This document shows, piece after piece, positions 23,010 to 34,800 of a DNA stretch of 64,000 bases (position 1 is its first letter; each line of letters begins with the position of its first letter). Both the position numbers and the translations under genes were made by a program. Below the pieces are notes generated by a model, which made no database searches, was not told the DNA's origin, and saw only the letters and a list, made by a program, of their open reading frames with translations. Origin of the DNA: Mytilus californianus (Eukaryota > Mollusca > Bivalvia > Mytilida > Mytilidae). Location: positions 4,650,001 through 4,714,000 of the forward strand of contig NW_026262659.1 in the NCBI RefSeq assembly GCF_021869535.1. Direction: 5' to 3'.

Positions 23010-24095
23010 TACAATAAAAATCTAGTTTCGGTTTATAAAACAGTATTACAGTACACGGTTCATTGATTAACCTTCCTTGTTTTAGTTCAAGATATGAACC
23101 TTGATAAGGCGGGAAGATTCAAATTTAATATACTGGATTAATACACTGTATATCTCTATATATAATTAGTACTAGTATATGTACTGTAAACAAGATTTAC
23201 TACCATATACTGAATTACCGCTGTATAATACAATACTTGTTTATTTCTGTGATTTATAATAGACTGCTTATAATTGATCTGTTTAGCTTAAGAAGCAAAA
23301 GCTAAATTTACAGAAACAAAGTAATTTAAACAGGATAGCTGTATGCATGTGTTGACCCTTTATTGTCAAAGTCCACACAAAGCGCAAGACATGTACAATA
23401 GTTACCAAAAGCATGTGGTTAAATGCTAGTATAACCCTTCCATAGAACGGAGCCAATTGCGACAGATTAAAATTATTTCATATAAATTTCTCAACTACTG
23501 AAGTCTCTCAACTCACAGAAATCAGTGGCGTAGCTTCCCTTGGAGAAATGAGGCAACTGACTCGCCAAATGGTTTACAAAAAATGAATTTGAGAAGATAA
23601 ATGTAAAACACGTACTAATATTTCATAGTTTAGAGTATATATTAAACATGGTTCCAAAAATGTGACTTCTCTACCCCTAACCGCTCGTTCCTCATTATTA
23701 AATTAAAAACTATTATGTTAAACTTTGTTCCAAAAAATGACTGAGGTAGAGAAAACCGACTTGTTTTAGGAGCGACAAATTATACTTTGTCAACAACCCT
23801 GATTAAAACAAGGACAGAGGTGGATTATAAGGGGAGGGACCCCTAATGGAGCTACATACTTGTATCTGGTAAATGCACAGACTTAACATGTCAAACTCCT
23901 AACGTTACCTAGTTCCCCCTTTTCTTCCCTTTTTCAATATCGTTGATCTACATCTGAAGAGGTCTGAACTGTGAAGCTGACATGTGCTTGATTTTTTTTA
24001 TTGACCACAATTGTTTTACGTTATGATGACGTGGTTTAAACAGACACTTGTCATTCCTATGGGAATCAATCGTGCTCCTATCCACATAGATGTGT
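23010..24095. other. Intergenic stretch
   Basis: The words AGTGGCGTAGCTTCCCTTGG near 23525 resemble a dispersed repeat also seen in reverse near 28200. Nothing else recognised. Confidence 0.35.
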
Positions 24096-24099
24096 ATCT

Positions 24100-24240
24100 T
24101 AATTCATATAAGCCATACTTCATACTATACGGTATTGCTTTTTCTCATTGTTGAAGGCCGTACAGTGACCTGTAATTGCTTATACGTCTTTTGAACTCTG
24201 ATGGAAAGTTATCTCATTGGCAATCACACCACATCTTCTT
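24100..24240 (-). repeat. Dispersed repeat family A, reverse partial copy
   Basis: TTGTTGAAGGCCGTACAGTG and GTTATCTCATTGGCAATCAC on the plus strand are the reverse of family A. Confidence 0.6.
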
Positions 24241-24574
24241 TTTTTTATTCATAGTTTAACCAGTTTTAATACATAAATGCACCTAGGTAACCCCCTAAAC
24301 GACAAAGACAGTGGATCTTAAAACATCACCGAATCTATACAAAAGCTTTATAGGGGAAGTCATTATTTCGGAAGTTATTTTTGTTTCGAATAGAACTTTG
24401 TGCTAGTGTGTGACCAATCAAGAGCACTCCTTCCCACCTCATCCCACCCCCTCGCCAAAAAATGATATCATGATTCCAATTATAAATACAACGTACATGT
24501 AGTAAAGGTATGAAAAATCCTCTGTCAAATAATAATATTATGAGACTGCAAAAAGATGTAATTTGTTATGATCA

Positions 24575-27500
24575 TGAATAAGATAAGATAAGATAAGATA
24601 AGAATTTTATTAATCTAATCAAGAACCCATAAAGGGCATCATTTACAACAATATTAAGCACAATATGATTGGAAAAAAGAAAAACTATATCCTAATATAA
24701 TACTATCATATATTGGACAGGATCAGAGCCTAACACATCATGTGTCTTACATAACATTAACAATAATTGCATAATAATTTTATATATTTTGTATCCACCT
24801 GGATCTTATTTCTAAACACTTAATTATATAATTGCCTAGGCACATAAGAGTTGGTAAATGCTCATTTGTGAACAGCCAGAAATATTTTTTATCCTTGGGT
24901 AATTCTTTAAAATTATTACAAAAACTGTTTACTTTATCCCATAATAATTTTCTCTGTTCGTTATATAAAGGACAACTTACTGTGAAATGGGTCTCATCTT
25001 CAATAGAATTTGATCCATGTGATAGGCAGTGATGACATAGACGCTGACTTCTCTCTATGTATTTTTTACTATACCTATCTTTCTCAATTTTAAGATCATG
25101 TGCACTTATTCTCAATTTACATATAGCTCTTCTTATATTAAAATCTTTAATTGATAAATAAGCCTCCTTTACGAAGTCAGTCTTGAGGTTGAAATAATTT
25201 TCTAATTTACTATTACCTTGTGATAAGGTATCAGATCTTTTGACCTCCCAAAATGTTTTAAAACTGTTACAAAGTTTACATTTTACAAATTTAATTAATC
25301 TATTGAGCTTTGTATTCAAATTTTGTATATCAAGTGATTGAAGGACATATCTCATAGATGAATACCAACAATTAATGTTTCCTGCATCTAAAATTTTATT
25401 ACAAACATAAGCATCATAAAGTAACCCATCGTCCAATTTGTTAAGCCTGTGTACATATTTTACCATAGATATAATGACAGAAAAATAAAGAGGAAATCTT
25501 GCAACCTCTGATAACACTGCCAAATTTGAGGCTTTTTTATTTACACCAAGAATATATTTTAGATACCTGAAATGTGATTTTTCCAAATAATCATTTATGT
25601 AAATTAATTCAAATAGATAATCACTTTTTTTCTTGCAAGCAGCAGAGTTAATCTTAAAGGAACCCCAGATTTCACTACAATATAATAAAATTGGTTTTAT
25701 TGTGTGATCATATAAATGGATTGCAGTATCAATACTTGGATTACAAGCTGACATGGATTTTTGTAGTTTAAATTTTGCCTTTAAGGACTTTTTGAATAGC
25801 TCTTCTTTCCCCTGCTGAAAAAGACCACTGGAAGTAAAGACTATCCCTAAATATTTATATCTGTTAACACATTCTATAGCCTCATTATCTAAACAAAGTG
25901 ATTCCTTCAAAAATTTTCCAGGCTTGTTAAAAATTAAAACTTTTGTTTTGGACAAGTTAACATCTAGACACCAATCAATACAATAAGTTTGCAGGTTATC
26001 AAGTCGGGTTTGCAGACCCTGTTTAGTGTTTGATAATATAATAATGTCATCGGCGTACATAAGACAATCAATTCTACGCCCATTGATATAAACAGCATCT
26101 GGACTCGACTCAAATCTTGGAGGCAGATCGTTAATGAAAAGCTTAAATAAATTTGGGCTTAGAACATCCCCTTGCCTAACCCCAACTAGCGAGCTGAAAG
26201 ATGGCGTTAGTACATTACCCACTTTCACCGACATTTCATTTTTTCTGTACATGTCTTTTAAAATAGTATAAAATTTTCCAGATATGTTATTTTCCAATAA
26301 TTTGTATCTAATACCACAGTGTATGACCCTATCAAAAGCCTTTTTAAAGTCCACAAAGCAAGCATAAATTTTCCCCCCTTTTCTGTTAGTATATTTATCT
26401 AATATGGTTTTTAAAACAAACATATGGTCAGATGTTCTGCTCTTTTTTGAGAAACCAACCTGACATGGATGAATTATATTATTTTTATCAAGATGAATGT
26501 CAAGTCTTTTATTAAGAATACTGTTAAATAATTTTCCAATGCATGAATTAATTGCTATGCCTCTGTAATTTTCAGGTTTACTAGGACTCCCTGCTTTAAA
26601 AATTGGACATATATAAGACAATGACCATTTGCGAGGGTATGTTCCAGAGCAGAATATCAAGTTAAAAAGTTTCTGCAAAACAGGTGCAAATATACTACCC
26701 CCTGATTTTAATATCTCGTTTGGGATACCATCTAGTCCTGCAGCTTTATTATTCTTTAGTTTATTTATAGCATCCAAAATTTCTTTTAGGGTTATTTTGT
26801 AATCCAGTTCACAAAAAGTTGGATTATTTTCTAAATTTTTTACTTTCTTGTTAATTTCCTCTAATCTGTCTTTAAATTTGTCAGAGTTGAGATTTAAAGA
26901 TTGAAAATATGAAAACCAGACGTTAGTTTGAATAGAATGTTCTGGACCATCCAAATTGTCTTCTTTTAATTCTTTGATGAGATTCCAATAACTCTTTGGA
27001 TTATTATCCCTTAGATTATCCAGACTGTCAAGAATGTTTTGTTTAAATTTCCTTTGTTTATATTTACGTAGCTTATTATACTCCCTATAACATTTATAGT
27101 AAGACCCTTTTATAATTGGGTCCCAGGGGAATTTTGATAACATCTCACCTTTAGAAATAAGGCTTTTACGTTTTTGTACCAGGTCTTTGTCAAACCATTT
27201 TTTGTTTTTGTATTTACGTGCAACTTTTTTCTTGGTTTTACGGAATATTAAACATTTACTGGCAGCATTATCTATTATATCAAAACATTCATTAGCTGCC
27301 TTTTCAATATAGTCCTCTGAAAGATTAAATTTTGTGTCTAAAAAATTTTTGATACTATTTCTAATAATTGGCTGGCATAAAGTATCTTGAAGTTTTTGTG
27401 TAGAGGTTTCTGACCATATATATTTTCCTGGAAATAAAATAGTATTGTCTTGCTCCTTAGCTTTATGCGAGTAACTAGCTAACAGGCCAAATGTCAGTTT

Positions 27501-27575
27501 ACAGTGACAGTCTGACAGAGTTGATAAAAAATCAGCAACATGAAAAAATAAAGTATCTTCATAAGTATCTACCTA
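24575..27575 (-). mobile_element. 5'-truncated LINE (non-LTR retrotransposon)
   Basis: A minus-strand element with one long frame (27572-24780), a short 3' untranslated region and a tail of repeated TTATC pentamers ending near 24575. Microsatellite tails of this sort, instead of poly(A), are known for several LINE clades (CR1, L2 and Jockey-related groups). The 5' end is lost: an in-frame TAG lies at 27575-27573, and only the C-terminal edge of an endonuclease-like domain precedes the RT. Confidence 0.85.
24780..27572 (-). CDS. LINE ORF2: endonuclease tail, reverse transcriptase, zinc finger
   Basis: An open frame of about 930 codons; the first ATG is at 27143, leaving 787 residues. Residue positions below count from that ATG. 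About 140 in-frame codons upstream carry an endonuclease-like C-terminal edge. The RT domain follows: KAAGLDGIPNE near 133, FVDFKKAFD near 250, GVRQGDVLSP and the catalytic LMYADDIIIL near 365. After a thumb and connector region comes a C-terminal Cys-His cluster (CHHC ... H ... C, near 705-727). There is no RNase H domain. The frame is undamaged over the RT, so the insertion may be fairly young, but without its 5' part it is not autonomous. It is reverse-transcriptase family by motif; the clade cannot be settled by eye. Confidence 0.88.
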   Translation of the reverse strand, partial: VDTYEDTLFFHVADFLSTLSDCHCKLTFGLLASYSHKAKEQDNTILFPGKYIWSETSTQKLQDTLCQPIIRNSIKNFLDTKFNLSEDYIEKAANECFDIIDNAASKCLIFRKTKKKVARKYKNKKWFDKDLVQKRKSLISKGEMLSKFPWDPIIKGSYYKCYREYNKLRKYKQRKFKQNILDSLDNLRDNNPKSYWNLIKELKEDNLDGPEHSIQTNVWFSYFQSLNLNSDKFKDRLEEINKKVKNLENNPTFCELDYKITLKEILDAINKLKNNKAAGLDGIPNEILKSGGSIFAPVLQKLFNLIFCSGTYPRKWSLSYICPIFKAGSPSKPENYRGIAINSCIGKLFNSILNKRLDIHLDKNNIIHPCQVGFSKKSRTSDHMFVLKTILDKYTNRKGGKIYACFVDFKKAFDRVIHCGIRYKLLENNISGKFYTILKDMYRKNEMSVKVGNVLTPSFSSLVGVRQGDVLSPNLFKLFINDLPPRFESSPDAVYINGRRIDCLMYADDIIILSNTKQGLQTRLDNLQTYCIDWCLDVNLSKTKVLIFNKPGKFLKESLCLDNEAIECVNRYKYLGIVFTSSGLFQQGKEELFKKSLKAKFKLQKSMSACNPSIDTAIHLYDHTIKPILLYCSEIWGSFKINSAACKKKSDYLFELIYINDYLEKSHFRYLKYILGVNKKASNLAVLSEVARFPLYFSVIISMVKYVHRLNKLDDGLLYDAYVCNKILDAGNINCWYSSMRYVLQSLDIQNLNTKLNRLIKFVKCKLCNSFKTFWEVKRSDTLSQGNSKLENYFNLKTDFVKEAYLSIKDFNIRRAICKLRISAHDLKIEKDRYSKKYIERSQRLCHHCLSHGSNSIEDETHFTVSCPLYNEQRKLLWDKVNSFCNNFKELPKDKKYFWLFTNEHLPTLMCLGNYIIKCLEIRSRWIQNI

Positions 27576-27579
27576 ATTC

Positions 27580-28560
27580 ATTATTACCCTGTATACAAAT
27601 AGGACTGCGATATAGATATATGTTCACCCAAAAATTCTTTCGTGTGACAGAAAAGATTATGCCGAAAGGGGCATTCGCTTGGCTTCGCGGGAAAGTACCT
27701 GTAGGTACTATATACAAGACCCTATCCTGCAGTAAAACCCATGCTTAAAAGGAGCGTCCGTTTGGTTGTGTGGGATATATAGCCACATCCAGTGGTCTTA
27801 ACGTTACAGAATCCATAATAAACTGTCAGGGGTCCATAAGGGACCGGTTGAAAGGCAAGATATATGCCCATGTCTAAAATGGTCACTTTAAAGATACAGT
27901 CGAAGTTCGTGTACTCATCCTGGTCGACCCTTTCTGTAGAGCCCTAGTATATATTGGATTATTGGTTATGTGTTCTTTTACTGAATTTGCATGAAATATT
28001 TGTCATTTGATGTGATGTCAAGCAAACAACAATAGATCAATACTGTATAAAATTCTTCCTTTTGCTAAATGCTGAAAACTGTTATGCCTAAAACTGGTTG
28101 ACCATTAACCGTTCACTCCTAATTCACATTGCAGTCTTTGACCCGCGTTCGAGGCTTTGACTCCCAAGCCTCAGATTGTGTGCCTCCCTGGAAATAAAGA
28201 GTCAAGCCACGCCACTGCGAAATATTTTCAATTGCTACTTATGTAATAGTATAGTTAAAACTATACTCGCGTAGACATTGGAAAATAAATTGTAGGTATG
28301 GGGTTTGGGTCAGTAGCCCCCTTAAGCTGAACGATTATAATAAAATTTATTGAAAACAAAATTGTTTTATAAAATTATTTGTAAGCACATGCTTACAATG
28401 CTACACTGGTGCTACGCCACTGTCAGACAGGGTTTAGATGTTTATTTCAAAATACAGCTCATCCGCAGTAACTGCGTAACAGGAGCGAAAATACATACAT
28501 GTTAATATATAGCAAACGAATCGAGTAGACCATGATATATATAAATATAAAAAAATTGCA
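27580..28560. other. Intergenic stretch between the LINE and the methyltransferase gene
   Basis: Contains a repeat-like segment (28140-28225, with AGTCAAGCCACGCCACTGCG) related in reverse to 23525. No exon is supported. Confidence 0.35.
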
Positions 28561-28588
28561 TATAAATTGATTCTATTTCACACAATAC

Positions 28589-28627
28589 TGACGTCGAATA
28601 GAGTGAACCCGTGCGAATCTTTATAAA
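28589..28627 (+). promoter_or_regulatory. Possible core promoter of the METTL24-like gene
   Basis: TGACGTCG (CRE-like) at 28589-28596 and TTTATAAA at about 28620-28627 lie roughly 90-125 bp before the likely start codon. These are motif matches only. Confidence 0.25.
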
Positions 28628-28713
28628 CAATGCCACGAGGTCAACACTGTCCGCTAACTAACGCATAGAGTACAAGAACATATATTGTGTCCCAGCTGGA
28701 AGGTCAATGTATT

Positions 28714-28873
28714 ATGTCCCAGCAGCAAGTGATCAGCAAAATGTTAAAACACAACTATTTTATTCCATCGCTAATGATCTTTGCTTTAATAGTTTTGTTG
28801 CAACATCATTACTACAGATCACAAACTGAAATTAGGAACCTAGTCAAATATCGTAAGTCCGTTTCGAAAAATG
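28714..28873 (+). CDS. METTL24-like: METTL24-like exon 1: signal anchor
   Basis: I chose the ATG at 28714; another in-frame ATG lies at 28741. It codes a basic start, then FIPSLMIFALIVLL, a membrane segment near residues 15-30, then a Lys/Arg-rich stem. The exon ends AAATG|GTAATG in phase 1. The splice to 31888 gives GGG (Gly). Confidence 0.7.
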
Positions 28874-31800
28874 GTAATGTATGTTATTTTAGTGTATATT
28901 TATTTATATTATCAAAGAATATTTCTGTATTTCAAGAACTTTTCATGTGAAACTTTTTTCAACTACTACAAAATAGGAAATGTTGTTACAGTATAGACAT
29001 GACTTATAGTTGTCTCTATCCTCGGCCTTTGGGTCCTGGCGAATATTTGTCTCAATGGCAATCATATAACAAAGATACCAAAGAAAACTTGCAATCATTG
29101 GAAGTACGCTTGAAGTACTCAGTCTGTCTATACACGACTTAAGGTTCATCAGAAGGAATTGAAAAATATGGCCGTGTTTACACCTCAAAATTTACTTTGA
29201 GTACAGACAAACCTGTGCATCTGGTAAAATTTATAGGCATGACAGGAACTAGATAATTACATTTTAAATGCATTTTATGTTTCAGAAAATGTATAACTTA
29301 CTTCGGTTTTGAGATTCCTTTTTGTTTCGTTTCCTTAGGAGTGCCAAAATAAAGAAACTCTTGAATTTCATTTCATACGGTCCACTCAATTACACTGTTT
29401 AAATCGCCTATTGTTGTGCAGTTATGTGTTGTCCATCTATTGTCCATGTCAATTTAAACAACTTACTTATATTATTACATAAGGGAACATCTCAAACAAA
29501 ATAAATTGCAATACCTCCTTAAGGGGTCAATTGGTAATTTTGGTCATGTTGACTTATTTGTAGATCTTACTTTGCTGAACATTATTGCTGTTTACAGTTT
29601 ATCTCTATCTATAATAATATTCAAGATAATAACCAAAAACTGCAAAATTTCCTTAAAATTACCAATTCAGAGGCAGCAACCCAACAACGGGTTGTCTGAT
29701 TCATCTGAAAGTTTCAGGGCAGATAGATCGAAACCTGATGAACATTTTTATCCCGTCAGATTTGCTCTAAATGCTTTAGTTTCAGAGATATATGCCAAAA
29801 ACTGCATTTTACCCCCGATGTTCTATTTTTAGCCATGTCGGCTATGTTGGTTGGCAAGCGGGGTCATCAGACACGTATTTTAATTTAAATACCCTAATGA
29901 TGATTGTGGCCAAGTTTGGTTAAATGTGTCTCTGTAATTTCAGAGGAGAAGATTTTTTATAAAAGATTACAAAAATTTACGAAAAATTGTTAAAAATTGA
30001 CTATAAAGGGCAATAACTCCTAAAGGGGTCAATTGACAATTTTGGTCATGATGACTTATTTGTAGATCTTACTTTGCTAGGCATTATTGCTGTTTACAGT
30101 TTATCTCTATTTATAATAATATTCAAGATAACCAAAAACTGCAAATTTTACTTAAAATTACCAATTTAGGGGCAGCAACCCAACAACAGGTTGTCTGATT
30201 CTTCTGTTAATATCAGGGCAGATAGATCTTAACCTGATGAACATTTGAACCCCACGTCAGATTTGCTCTAAATGCTTTAGTTTAAGAGATATATGCCAAA
30301 AACTGCATTTTACCCCTATGTTCTATTTTTAGCCATGTCGTCTATCTTGGTTGCCAGGCGGGGTCATCGGTCATATTTTTTAAACTAGATACCCCAATGA
30401 TGATTGTGGCCAAATTTGGTTTAATTTGTCTCTGTAATTTCAGAGGAGAAGATTTTAATAAAAGATTACAAAAATTTACGAAAAATGGTTAAAAATTGAC
30501 TATAAAGGGCAATAATTCCTTAAGGGGTCAATTGATAATTTTGGTCATGTTGACTTATTTGTAGATCTTACTTTGCTTAACATTATTGCTGTTTACAGTT
30601 TATCTCTATCTATAATAATATTCAAGATGATGACCAAAAACTGCAAAATTTCCTTAAAATTACCAATATAAGGGCAACAACCCAACAACGGGTTGTCTGA
30701 TTCGTCTGAAAATTTCAGGGCAGGTAGATCTTAACCTGATTAACATTTTTATGCCGTCAGATTTGCTCTTAATAGAGAGTTTAAGAGATATAAGCCAAAA
30801 ACGGCATTTTACCCCTATGTTCTATTTATTAGCCATGTCGGTCACTTGGTTTTGGACACATTTTTTTAACTAGATACCCAAATGTTGATTGTGGCCGAGT
30901 TTGGTTAGATTTGGCCCAGTAGTTTCAGAGGAGAATATTTTTGTAAAAGTTAACGACGGACGACGACGGACGTCAAGTGATGAGAAAAGCTCACTTGGCC
31001 CTTTGGGCCAGGTGAGCTAAAAAGGATTCTCAAAATCCATAAAAGTTAACAGTTTTCTGAATTATAAAATGCATTTAGATCTAAAATTTAATGATCTAGT
31101 TCCTGTCATGCCTTAAAACTTTACCAGGTGCACATGTTTGTACTCAGAATAAAGTTAGTGATGTAAATACGGGCATATTTGCCAAAAGGTTATGATGAAC
31201 CTTAAACCATGTTCACTCTGATATCGACTGCAGCATTTCCTAAAATATTTCCTGCAACAATTTCACGCAGAAAAAATCACGACCTCTTGCAATGTCTAAT
31301 GTAGATAAGGTGAAGAAATTAATAATAAGTTAATAGCAATAACAAGAAATACAAGATGCATTGATTTGTAACATATGTATAATTGATTACTTTTCAGTAA
31401 CTTATGTTGTTGGCAAAAAAAATAATCCCTATCTACCTACCCAACCCTATAAGGCACGGGCAGGCAACATCAAACAAAGCATTTTTTAAGGGTGGCCTAG
31501 CCGACTTTGTTATCAATCCTGTCAGATTGTTTTACGATTATTAAGCTGGACCCAAGTGAAATTGCAATTATATTGAAATTCAATATTTCAATAACATTAC
31601 TTAGAAAAAGCTATTGAAAAGTGTGAAATAAAATGTAAAAGAAAGAATATGGATTAAGACTTGACATAAACATACAAGTAAATTAAGCAGAAAAAAAATG
31701 AAATGGAAATCTCATCTTAGGATGGACACATCCTCAAACGAATCGGCAAACAAACACACAATATGTCGAATACAGCCAACACAGGACGTCTGATATATGA

Positions 31801-34800
31801 AAAAATATTAGATTCCAACATTTGGAGCATATATGCTTCATACAAAGATTGATGAGTTCATTACATTATTCAAATTATCTTTTTCAGGGAAAAGGGTGTC
31901 AATATCAAAACAAATCTCGTTAGAATCCACCGAGCAACGGGACAAAGCATTTGAAGCATTGACAACGTAAGCATTTTTGCAAATTCAAGAAACCGTAATG
32001 AGTACTTGATTCAATACGTACACCTTATTTATCGTTTTCGAAGTGGCATCTTTTTCACATTTCTAATACAAGTAAGTTAATTGTTGAAAAAAAGCGTATG
32101 ACAAATCTGAATGGCGAATTCAGGCGGTTGCGTGCACGTGGTTAGCGTGCAACCCCCACTCCACCAAATTAAAAAAAAATCTGAAACGCATCATTTCGAG
32201 GTGCGGGGGAGGGGTGTGTGTGCAAACTTCAAAATATTTTAAGGGATACTTCAAGTCCTTGATCAGTCCATCAATACCCTTTCTGTTGCATGTGCACAAT
32301 GTGGAAGCCCTATACGCTCGCTGTCAATCCCAATTTCCTCGTTTTCTGTTTTTTGTCATGGCGTTGTCAGTCTTTTCTTCGACTTTTTTTTACCGGTCTC
32401 TTTTCAATGAGTTTTAAATGTCCCCTACATGTATTTTTCGACTTTTTTTTTAAATGAATATCGTCATTAATCGACCGTCGGTAATATACCCACTGATAGT
32501 TTTTTAACAGTCACTGTAATACAGTTGACCACAAATGATTTCTTTATTCTTAGAACTGTTTTTTTTACTTAGCTATACAAATTTGGCTTACCGGTTTCTT
32601 TGGACGAGGTTAAATGCTACGTGTGTCCAAGGTATTGAACCACTAATTTGGGCCTGGTCAGAAAGAGCAAACTGCACATTTTAAACAAAATAGTTCCTTC
32701 GCGTAACTTTAACCATAATTAAATATTTGGGTATTTTTGGTATCACATTAAATCTTAAGGACTTATGATCTCTGTAGAACCCTTGTTGAAATTTTCCCTT
32801 GAATGACAAAAAATCTATGAAATTAAAGTAGGAGGGCATGTTTGCCTTGTTGCTAAGATAAGAAGTACTCATTTTTGTACAACCAAACTTCCGAGAATTA
32901 GGCCAGAAAACATCTGCAGGTCCACATACAACAGGTCCGTGTCAATACCATATGTTCAGAAAAAAGTAAAAGAACAAAAATACCGAACTCCAAGGAAAAT
33001 TCAAAACGGAAAGTCCTTTATGAATTGGCAAAATCAAAAGCTCAAACACATCAAATGAGTGGAAAAACAACTGTCATATTCCTGACTTGGTAGATGCATT
33101 TTCTTATGTAGAAAATGGTGGATTAAACCTGGTTTTATAGCTAGCTAAACCTCTCACGTGTATGACAGTCGCATAGAATTCAGATTTACATAGACCGAGT
33201 CAAGAAAGTTGATAATACAAAGAAACACTTCTACCAATTACTACAAACCCAAAACTGAGCATTTAAATATTACATAACAGAAGACGAATGCATTCTGGGA
33301 AGAAAATTAGTTAATTCTTATCTATTACGATTTTGCTGATACTGTTTTATTGATTACTAATACGGTTGTCAAATTACTCTTTATTTGTTTTAGAGAGTTA
33401 CGTCAAGTAGGTGGAATTGAATATAAATGTCCAAATTTAAAAAATCGAGGAAACTGGTACGACTGCAATTCTTCCCCGTTCGTAGTAAGAAAACCATGTT
33501 TGGTGTATTCATCTAGGTATGTATTATTTTTAATGAATCCAATTGACTGATGTATCAAAACTCAGGTCAATTCTTTTCGTCAGAAGTGTGAAAATGTTTG
33601 TCCTGTTACTGAAGATTTTTCATGTTACCGTCTATATTTTACTTTATTTCTAAAATCTATGACACTTATCTATAATAACAAAAATGGTTTGAACAACAAA
33701 GGTAAATTATTTCTACATGAAACTAACAGTAAAAGGTTTTTCTTCCTATAGTATAATAGTTTCTAGATGAACCAAAACACAAAAAAAGTATGATCTTTAG
33801 AACTTAGGTACTGTATCAATTTATGGAAAAATTTCTTAAACTTATGTAAACTTTACAATACAGTATTGTATTGTTTAATAAATTTATCGATTTTTGATAG
33901 AATATTGCAAGAAGTACAAGTAAACAGCAAATAGTATTTTCAATATATCTTTTTTCACATTAGAAACTTTTTTTTTTTAAATTGAGGCACTTTGGTAAAA
34001 GGAAAAAAATGGAACTATTGGTACCATTTTTTACATTGCTATAGTTACCATGCATGTATGTTTTTTTTAATTGCAGACAACAGTTCTTGAATCCTCAATG
34101 TTTGTTCTTTGTTTTGTGCTATTAAAATACAGGTTCCAAAGATATTCTTTTTTGTTTTTCCCCCTTGCCAAAATATAGAAATTTTTTGATATTGTCGCAT
34201 TTACATAAATTATATCACATAACATATCTAGTTGTGTCGTGTGGTTGACTTGTTAAAATATTTGAATTTCTGTATCTTACGATGCGATTGTTTGTTAAAT
34301 GTTGACAGTTTTTGTGGGTATAGTGTTTTTGCTAATAAGTAGTCTTTGATCACCCCCACATATTTGTCGGCTTTATTGCACAGTCGTGACGTCATCGACC
34401 TCCAGGAAAAACGTCTTGACATCTTTTGTCTTCTCGTGAGTTTTGATCACGAAAACGTCCCAGACTTTTAGACCAAGAACAAAAATAAAGCGCCTTTCCT
34501 TTGCATTTGGTTTTGTTACGTTTAGACGGGGATTTTTTTTATGAAAGAATATAATGCATACTCTCAGTTTCATTCTTTTTATAAATTCATTTATAAAATC
34601 AAGAAATACAGGACAAATCTTTTAAAATGAAATCAGTTGCATTTGAGACTAAAAAAAAACACCACATAACTTCATTGACGGGTTTTAAAGATTAGATTTG
34701 AAAATTACACTCTCAGCTTGGAAATAAATGGGAAAACGGGAAACAATTGTATGCGTCCGATGGAATCACCTTCGACAGGAACGCTCAAAGTAAAGAAAAG

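Noticed and set aside
27491-27748. 85-codon plus-strand frame opposite the LINE 5' edge
   Set aside because: It overlaps the LINE endonuclease tail antisense and has no domain.
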